Made by a program: the position numbers and the translations under genes. Shown here piece by piece: positions 1 to 3,811 of a stretch of DNA of 21,269 nt. Source of the stretch: Pseudomonadota bacterium (GTDB taxonomy: Bacteria > Verrucomicrobiota > Verrucomicrobiia > Chthoniobacterales > UBA6821); NCBI GenBank assembly GCA_009928265.1, contig RFPR01000017.1:1-21269 (forward strand), in the 5' to 3' direction. The notes below the pieces were generated by a model. That model was not told where the DNA came from. It ran no database searches and worked only from the letters and a program-made list of their open reading frames with translations. The first letter of the stretch is position 1. The number at the start of each line of letters is the position of its first letter.

Positions 1-1
1 C

Positions 2-61
2 GCCGGAGATGGACAACCCAACAACAACCCACTAGAAACCAAAACAACCCTCAAAGACTAA
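2..61 (+). CDS. possible 3' end of an upstream gene (partial)
   Basis: An open frame entering from the left edge gives 19 residues rich in Asn, Thr and Pro (AGDGQPNNNPLETKTTLKD) and ends at a TAA at 59-61. The composition looks like the disordered tail of a protein, and the next gene remnant follows about 30 bases later on the same strand. The fragment is too short to recognise a family or to exclude a chance open frame, so this is only a suggestion. Confidence 0.25.
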   Translation, partial: AGDGQPNNNPLETKTTLKD

Positions 62-94
62 CTCTCATGTGGTCCAACTTCCCGAGTCCCGTCA

Positions 95-636
95 GTGGCG
101 GGTGTGCTCTCCAAGGAGCCTGGGTTTAAGCATCTTCAGATTGTCGTCTTTGGGTCTTCCCCACTTCAGATGGGTGTTTCCAATGCCATCTGAGCGGAGA
201 TCTGGATATTGCGTCCGATGAGAGCATCGAGGGAGTGCTGAAGGACGCTGGTCTTACCAAGGGCTTGAGTTCGCCGTATGTGGAAGTTTGTCCGCTGGGG
301 ACATTCCGTACAGCCCTCGATTGGCGTACGCGCGCGCATGTCGAGCGTCTTGAGGCTCTGGAGGTGCTTTTCCCTCATCCGATCGATATCCTTGTTTCCA
401 AGATCAGCCGTGGTGAGGAGAAGGACTTTGAGGCATTCGAGGAGGTGATTGAGCGAACGGGCCATCCCACCGAGGAGGAGTTGGTGGATTCGCTGATCCG
501 TGCAGTGCATCTCTACAAGCCGGCGTATGACGAGTCGGCTCCCGGTGATCCGATCACGAACACCCGGTTGCTGTGGCAGCGTCTTTACGGACGGGACATC
601 GATGTTAGGAGGGAAATCATTTCCGCCTCACGGTGA
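95..636 (+). pseudogene. nucleotidyltransferase-like protein (DUF6036-type), broken by a frameshift
   Basis: Two frames must be joined to give one sensible protein. The first runs from about GTG 95 (start uncertain; open from 62) and contains GFKHLQIVVFGSSPLQMGVSNA, ending at TGA 191-193. The second continues as LSGDLDIASDE and runs to TGA 634-636. Joined, they give a hydrophobic strand, a GS turn and then a D-x-D pair, the layout of a nucleotidyltransferase active site. The later stretch PIDILVSKISRGEEKD followed by an acidic helix resembles DUF6036-like proteins found in toxin-antitoxin and abortive-infection settings. The frame change near 185-190 equals one lost base (or two gained). The 3' part alone, from GTG 235, would lack the catalytic residues. 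The family assignment is from memory; the frameshift logic is read from the sequence. Confidence 0.55.
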
Positions 637-716
637 GAAAGCTCCTAGCTTTGACTTAAAGTTCAGCGATCTCTGCGAGCCTATGCGAGATGTGAATGAC
701 CAAGCTGCTTTTGCAT

Positions 717-914
717 CTATTGGTCACCAAAGAGGCGCATGTCTTCCTCATCCTCGTTGATCCAGTTTTGGATTTGCTCTGTGGAGAATATCCGCGGCTG
801 GGGGATAGCAGGGCCCTTGGCACGAAGACGTTCCATCAAAAAGAGCAGGAGTTCGCGTTGCTGGGGCTCGGGTAGAGTCTCAGCTGCGTTCTCGATTTCG
901 AGGAGCGTCGTCAT
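717..914 (-). CDS. small antitoxin-like protein, apparently orphan
   Basis: This 65-residue acidic protein begins MTTLLEIENAAETLPEPQQ and continues with a Leu/Arg-rich helix (ELLLFLMERLRAKG) and an acidic tail (NEDEEDM). Small proteins of this design often sit directly upstream of PIN-domain toxins as antitoxins. A good ribosome site supports the start: AGGA lies 7 bases before the ATG on the minus strand. No toxin gene follows downstream on the minus strand within the window, since the next coding sequence there is the nucleotidyltransferase remnant on the opposite strand. It may be an orphan antitoxin or the survivor of a decayed module. The antitoxin role is inferred from size, composition and neighbourhood only. 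Confidence 0.5.
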   Translation of the reverse strand: MTTLLEIENAAETLPEPQQRELLLFLMERLRAKGPAIPQPRIFSTEQIQNWINEDEEDMRLFGDQ

Positions 915-1021
915 GAATGAATCCTGAATGCGAGAGGTCTAGCAAATCAATTGTCCTAGGTGGAAGCGGTGGTCAGGCTAACGGCTATTTTACTGTTAAG
1001 CGGGGGCTTCCCCTCCTCGGG

Positions 1022-1049
1022 TTGACACCCGGATCACGTGCCGTATCCT
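1022..1049 (+). promoter_or_regulatory. sigma-70-like promoter for the DUF433/DUF5615 module
   Basis: A perfect -35 box TTGACA at 1022-1027 is separated by 16 bases from TATCCT at 1044-1049, a four-of-six match to TATAAT. Transcription would be expected to begin about 6-8 bases further on, at roughly 1056-1058, which is at the ATG of the antitoxin gene (1058). The message would therefore be leaderless or nearly so, which fits the lack of a Shine-Dalgarno sequence there. Confidence 0.55.
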
Positions 1050-1050
1050 T

Positions 1051-1066
1051 GTAATCCATGGATTAC
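1051..1066. promoter_or_regulatory. 16-bp perfect palindrome over the antitoxin start codon, probable operator
   Basis: GTAATCCATGGATTAC equals its own reverse complement. It begins two bases after the predicted -10 box and is centred on the ATG of the DUF433 gene. Toxin-antitoxin complexes commonly repress their own promoters by binding such palindromes. The position would block both polymerase escape and, if the message is leaderless, the first ribosome contact. The palindrome is seen directly; operator function is inferred. Confidence 0.5.
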
Positions 1067-1282
1067 TCCAAGATCATCACGATCGAAGCCGGAAAGCGTA
1101 GTGGTAAGCCGTGCATCCGAGGAATGAGGATCACGGTTTCTGACATCCTCTCTTATTTGGCCTCGGGCATGACCGAGGAGGAGATCGTGAAGGATTTTCC
1201 CGAACTGACCCGAGAGGACATCAAGGCTAGCTTGGCATTCGCCGCGGACCGTGAAGGTCATCTCATGGCGGTCCATGCATGA
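1058..1282 (+). CDS. DUF433-domain antitoxin
   Basis: This 74-residue protein carries the DUF433 signature near its N-terminus: residues 12-24 read KRSGKPCIRGMRI, followed by the helix-turn-helix-like segment VSDILSYLASGMTEEEIVKDFPELTREDIKASLAFAA split across about residues 27-63. DUF433 proteins are small DNA-binding antitoxins, usually encoded just before a PIN-like toxin. The stop codon overlaps the start of the toxin gene (ATGA at 1279-1282), so the two are translated from one message. A promoter and a palindrome sit immediately upstream, suggesting autorepression. Length and motif are normal for the family. The expected role is neutralising the downstream DUF5615 protein and repressing the operon. 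Confidence 0.85.
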   Translation: MDYSKIITIEAGKRSGKPCIRGMRITVSDILSYLASGMTEEEIVKDFPELTREDIKASLAFAADREGHLMAVHA

Positions 1283-1614
1283 AGCTGTTGCTGGACCAGA
1301 ATCTCTCCCGAAGGATTCCAGGATTAATCGGGGATCTGTTTCCAGGATCCGATCATGTCGTGAGTCATGGATTGGATCGTGTGTCTGACGAGGAAGTCTG
1401 GAATTTCGCTGCCATAGAAGGCTTTGCGATTGTTTCCAAGGATTCCGATTTTCATCAGATGAGTCTAGTGAGGGGCTTTCCTCCCAAAGTCGTTTTCCTC
1501 AAGATTGGTAATTGCCCCACAGATCTTATTGTTTCGGTGATCCGGAAGCATGAAAGCGATTTCAAGGAATTTGACGCCGATGGGTCTGCATCTCTTCTGA
1601 TTGTCGAGTTGTAG
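1279..1614 (+). CDS. DUF5615 PIN-like toxin (putative ribonuclease)
   Basis: This 111-residue protein opens with MKLLLDQNLSRRI, the N-terminal acidic strand of DUF5615 PIN-like proteins (Asp6 and Asn8). It then has HGLDRVSDEEVWNFA (30-44) and IVSKDSDF (51-58), which brings Asp55 and Asp57 to the metal site. PIN-fold toxins cleave RNA using Mg2+ held by such acidic residues, though activity has been tested for few DUF5615 members. It is complete, including the hydrophobic C-terminal strand SLLIVEL. Start and stop overlap with the DUF433 gene by four bases, the usual antitoxin-first order. Nothing suggests inactivation. Confidence 0.82.
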   Translation: MKLLLDQNLSRRIPGLIGDLFPGSDHVVSHGLDRVSDEEVWNFAAIEGFAIVSKDSDFHQMSLVRGFPPKVVFLKIGNCPTDLIVSVIRKHESDFKEFDADGSASLLIVEL

Positions 1615-1657
1615 ACATGCCTGCTCGAGGCAGGAGGACGGTTACAGAGCAGATTGC

Positions 1658-1683
1658 AAAAAACGTCGGGCGTTGAAGACGCC
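1658..1683 (-). terminator. weak candidate terminator after the WYL gene
   Basis: Read on the minus strand just past the WYL stop codon, GGCGT-cttca-ACGCC can form a five-base-pair hairpin, followed after five bases by six T residues (six A at 1658-1663 on the plus strand). The stem is short and the T-run is displaced, so this is a weak candidate. The DUF5615 gene converges from the other side, and a second small hairpin (TGCCT/AGGCA, 1618-1632) lies just after its stop. Confidence 0.3.
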
Positions 1684-1685
1684 TC

Positions 1686-2720
1686 CTAATACTGCATGGC
1701 GGCCTTCTGCATGGCCGTCGCGATCCGGTTACGGAGGGCTACTGGAGCGAGGACCTTCGCCCTCGGTCCCCATCCCATGATCCAGGCCTCCAGGTCTGGG
1801 GCGAGGCCGACATTCATGGTCAACTCTGCAGAATCGTCCTTGCGGAAGGTCATCTTCTGGGAGGGATGCCATTTCCGCTCGGCGGTGAGGGAAGCGGCAA
1901 GGGGATCAAGGAGGATGCGGACCTGCTGGGCATTGTGAGTCTCAAAAGCCGAGAAGCTATCGCTGAGCATATCGTCGAGGGAGAAGTCCTTCGGACGGGT
2001 GAAGCGCCGATTCAGATTGGTGGGGGAGGCTATGCGGGCCAGCGCGAAGGTGCGCAGGGCATTGCGCCCGAGATCGAGGCCGATGAGATACCAGATCCCC
2101 CCGATGCAACCGAGGTGGTAGGGCTGAACGCGCCGTGTGGCCCCCGCCCCATCTCCGGGCTTGCGATAACGAAACTCGATCTCCTGCGACTTCATGAGGG
2201 CATTGGAGAGGGTCTGGAAGCATTCGAGGTCCTCGGCGGGAGGTCCGGGTGGTCGGAAGGAGACTGCCTCGCTGAGGTCCTTGAGGGAGATTTCCGACTT
2301 GGAAGGGAGGCTCTCGATAAGGCGGGTGAAGGCGTTGCGGAGTGATTTCTCAAAGGGGGTGCCGCGGTATTGCTCTGCGGCCCGCTGGGCGACGAGCAGA
2401 GCGATGACCTCTCCCTCCTGGAGTGCCATGGCGGGAAGGTTCTTCACCTCACGGGTGTAGAGGTAGCCATGGCGGACATTATCGTATTCGATCGGCAGTT
2501 GGAGTTGGTCGCGCATGAAGTCGATGTCGCGCTGGACGGTCTTGGAAGAGACCTCGAGATCATCGGAGAGAGCCTGGCAGTTTGGGTACCCACCCTCCTT
2601 GAGACGCTCATGGATCTGCATGATCCGGAACATCGGCAGACGGGCTGCACGGCCGTGGCTGGGAGCGGCTTTAGTGGTCTTGGCAGGACGGACTGAACGC
2701 TTGGAGGAAATGCGGGGCAT
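1686..2720 (-). CDS. WYL-domain transcriptional regulator
   Basis: The 344-residue protein starts at ATG 2720; a longer frame to 2912 is rejected because it would run through the promoter region and into the divergent small gene. After a basic, disordered N-terminus (1-28) comes a winged helix-turn-helix of the DeoR/HTH_11 kind (about 30-90, including LSDDLEVSSKTVQRDIDFMR at 51-70). A WYL domain follows (about 165-240) with GIWYLIGLDLG at 208-218, and then a C-terminal WCX-type extension (about 265-340). WYL proteins are thought to sense nucleic acid or nucleotide ligands; many regulate DNA-damage or phage-defence genes, but others act elsewhere. It is divergent from a 53-residue gene, with an inverted repeat touching its own start codon, so autoregulation is plausible. 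The target genes are not evident. Confidence 0.85.
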   Translation of the reverse strand: MPRISSKRSVRPAKTTKAAPSHGRAARLPMFRIMQIHERLKEGGYPNCQALSDDLEVSSKTVQRDIDFMRDQLQLPIEYDNVRHGYLYTREVKNLPAMALQEGEVIALLVAQRAAEQYRGTPFEKSLRNAFTRLIESLPSKSEISLKDLSEAVSFRPPGPPAEDLECFQTLSNALMKSQEIEFRYRKPGDGAGATRRVQPYHLGCIGGIWYLIGLDLGRNALRTFALARIASPTNLNRRFTRPKDFSLDDMLSDSFSAFETHNAQQVRILLDPLAASLTAERKWHPSQKMTFRKDDSAELTMNVGLAPDLEAWIMGWGPRAKVLAPVALRNRIATAMQKAAMQY

Positions 2721-2735
2721 GGACACGTTATGTCC
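2721..2735. promoter_or_regulatory. inverted repeat abutting the WYL regulator start codon
   Basis: GGACA-cgtta-TGTCC lies directly against the WYL start codon in the 93-bp gap between two divergent genes. A looser copy of the half-site, TGTCC-tcccc-GACA, lies further into the gap around 2785-2800. The arrangement could be a regulator binding site. Five-base arms arise by chance fairly often, so confidence is low. Confidence 0.3.
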
Positions 2736-2813
2736 TGCTTCCGGTGCACTCTCAAGAAGGTTCGGATGGGGTGGGACGCTCTGTGTCCTCCCCGACATGG
2801 CAGGATCACCGGA

Positions 2814-2975
2814 ATGGACCCCATCACCACAATTTCGATCCCTCCGGAAACCCTTGAACTCTTGCAGGCCACAGCCCTTGCCAATCAATGCACCCCTGAG
2901 GAAATCATCCACGCAGCCATCGAGGCTTTTCTAGACAGCGACAAGGAACCGGAATCCGGGCCTTTCGAATCGTGA
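2814..2975 (+). CDS. 53-residue antitoxin-like protein (ribbon-helix-helix?)
   Basis: The protein opens with a short strand MDPITTISIPPETLELLQ, followed by a helix, a turn (NQCTPEEI) and a second helix (IHAAIEAFLDS), then an acidic tail. Strand-helix-helix with 'TPEEIIHAAIEAFL' is the pattern of ribbon-helix-helix DNA-binding antitoxins. ATG 2814 is preferred over the upstream ATG 2730 because the upstream residues are Cys/Trp-rich and non-homologous in look. It is divergent from the WYL regulator. No complete toxin gene follows; the next 311 bases hold only a decayed ORF. The function is not recognised with certainty. Confidence 0.55.
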   Translation: MDPITTISIPPETLELLQATALANQCTPEEIIHAAIEAFLDSDKEPESGPFES

Positions 2976-3025
2976 GGCCCACCCGTGAAGAGCTCCAAAT
3001 CATGAAGGATCAAGGGGGTCTCTTG

Positions 3026-3053
3026 ACGGGAGGGTAGTGCCTCCGTAGGTTTT
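3026..3053 (+). terminator. possible weak hairpin terminator
   Basis: ACGGGAGG (3026-3033) can pair with CCTCCGT (3040-3046) with one bulged G, leaving a six-base loop; four T residues follow at 3050-3053. It lies 50 bases after the 53-residue gene. The U-tract is short, so it might be a chance hairpin. Confidence 0.22.
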
Positions 3054-3057
3054 CCCT

Positions 3058-3224
3058 ATGGGAGTTGCTGTCCAAAAATTAAGGACCCAGAGTCGGAAGC
3101 CCGTAAGCTGGACCGGGTGCTGAAGGCTGTTGGGCAATCACTCCGTCTCAGCGTTCAGCGCCCTGGCAAATCAGGCATGACGTTCAGCAAGTTAAAAGCC
3201 AAGGCTGGTAAAAAAGCCCGATAG
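3058..3224 (+). pseudogene. decayed small ORF in the gap before hicBA
   Basis: This covers most of the 311-base stretch between 2975 and 3287. From ATG 3058 the frame reads MGVAVQKL and then turns to nonsense, stopping at 3121-3123. The -1 frame, open through 3074-3221, reads coding-like: KIKDPESEARKLDRVLKAVG, then QSLRLSVQRPGKSGMTFSKL and a Lys-rich end before TAG 3222-3224. One missing A in the run of five A at 3073-3077 would join them into a basic protein of about 55 residues. The composition (acidic-basic helix, Lys/Ala-rich tail) suggests a small DNA- or RNA-binding protein, but no family is recognised. Nothing else was seen between 2976 and 3286. Confidence 0.35.
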
Positions 3225-3257
3225 GGTGGCGTGTTGAGACAATTTGCCCGTTGAATC

Positions 3258-3271
3258 CCGATCTTTATCGG
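3258..3271. promoter_or_regulatory. inverted repeat upstream of hicB
   Basis: CCGAT-cttt-ATCGG forms a perfect five-base-pair hairpin or operator half-site pair, ending 15 bases before the hicB ATG. No clear Shine-Dalgarno and no convincing -35/-10 pair was found around it. HicB-type antitoxins often repress their own promoters. This HicB has no separate DNA-binding domain, which weakens that reading. Confidence 0.28.
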
Positions 3272-3286
3272 CTTATTGGTTAGCTC

Positions 3287-3478
3287 ATGAAAGCGACTGG
3301 GTTTACTTACTGGAAGTCAGATGATCATTGGGTTGGTTATCTCGATGAATACCCAGACTACATGACCCAAGGTGAGAGTCTTGAGGATCTCAAGGAGCAT
3401 CTCTCGGATCTCTACAAAGACCTTACTTCGGGAGAGATTCCCAATATTCGGCATCACGCAGAACTGGAACTCGCGTGA
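3287..3478 (+). CDS. hicB: HicB-family antitoxin
   Basis: The 63-residue protein has the HicB partial RNase H fold: a strand GFTYWKSDDHWVGYLDEYPD (5-24), then the turn TQGESLEDLKEHLSDLYKDL (27-46). This matches the common HicB pattern of substrate-mimic strands followed by an amphipathic helix. It is short and ends without the ribbon-helix-helix or helix-turn-helix domain that longer HicB proteins use to bind DNA. It precedes the toxin gene and overlaps its GTG start by four bases. HicB would bind and block the HicA active site. The DNA is noticeably AT-rich here (24 G+C of 60 at 3301-3360), suggesting recent acquisition. Confidence 0.82.
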   Translation: MKATGFTYWKSDDHWVGYLDEYPDYMTQGESLEDLKEHLSDLYKDLTSGEIPNIRHHAELELA

Positions 3479-3663
3479 AGCGTCGGGATCTTGTTCGTGC
3501 CGTTGAAAAGGCAGGAGCGGTATTTATCCGTCACGGAGGGAAACACGATTGGTACCAGAACCCGGAAACGGGAATCAGTCAGCCAATACCTCGGCATACA
3601 GAGATCAATGAATTCCTAGCTCGAAGCATCCTTCGCAAGCTTTCGCAAGATAGTAACAGATAG
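3475..3663 (+). CDS. hicA: HicA-family mRNA interferase toxin
   Basis: The 62-residue protein starts at GTG 3475, inside the hicB stop (GTGA overlap). It has the compact double-stranded RNA-binding-like HicA fold: an N-terminal helix KRRDLVRAVEKAGAVFIRHG, the catalytic region GGKHDWYQNP with His24, then IPRHTEINEFLARSILRKL as the final strand and helix. HicA proteins cleave mRNA independently of ribosomes, using this conserved histidine. Usual family members are 60-90 residues, so it is complete. The order here is antitoxin first; in E. coli hicA comes first. Confidence 0.85.
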   Translation: MKRRDLVRAVEKAGAVFIRHGGKHDWYQNPETGISQPIPRHTEINEFLARSILRKLSQDSNR

Positions 3664-3736
3664 AAGAAAATGCTCGAAGTGACGGATATTTCTTTTCTGC
3701 TGCCTCCACTAACAGCCTAAAAAACTTTAGTCTATA

Positions 3737-3797
3737 ACCCTATCCGAAGGGGGTAGGACGCTCTATGACCAGGTTGCCCTGATAGGGTCGGGAACCT
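3737..3797 (+). promoter_or_regulatory. nested inverted repeats upstream of addB
   Basis: In the 148-bp gap before addB, ACCCTATC (3737-3744) is perfectly complementary to GATAGGGT (3781-3788), and inside it AGGG (3748-3751) can pair with CCCT (3777-3780). A competing hairpin can form from AGGTT (3771-3775) with AACCT (3793-3797), stacked on CCCT (3777-3780) with AGGG (3784-3787). The two structures share strands, so they are mutually exclusive. No T-run follows, so it is not a standard terminator. It could be a folded leader controlling addBA, or an operator. No clear promoter or Shine-Dalgarno was seen before ATG 3812. Confidence 0.3.
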
Positions 3798-3811
3798 AGT
3801 CTTCAAGTCAC

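Noticed and set aside
2721..2912. 64-residue N-terminal extension of the WYL regulator
   Set aside because: It crosses the divergent promoter region and overlaps the 53-residue gene; ATG 2720 gives the normal N-terminus for the family.
3664..3736. Promoter for addB at TATAAC (3733-3738)
   Set aside because: No acceptable -35 box lies 16-18 bases upstream, so the match to a -10 box alone is not enough.
1..3800. Insertion sequence or integrase explaining the left-hand patchwork
   Set aside because: No transposase or integrase frame, no long terminal inverted repeats and no tRNA or direct-repeat attachment site was seen.
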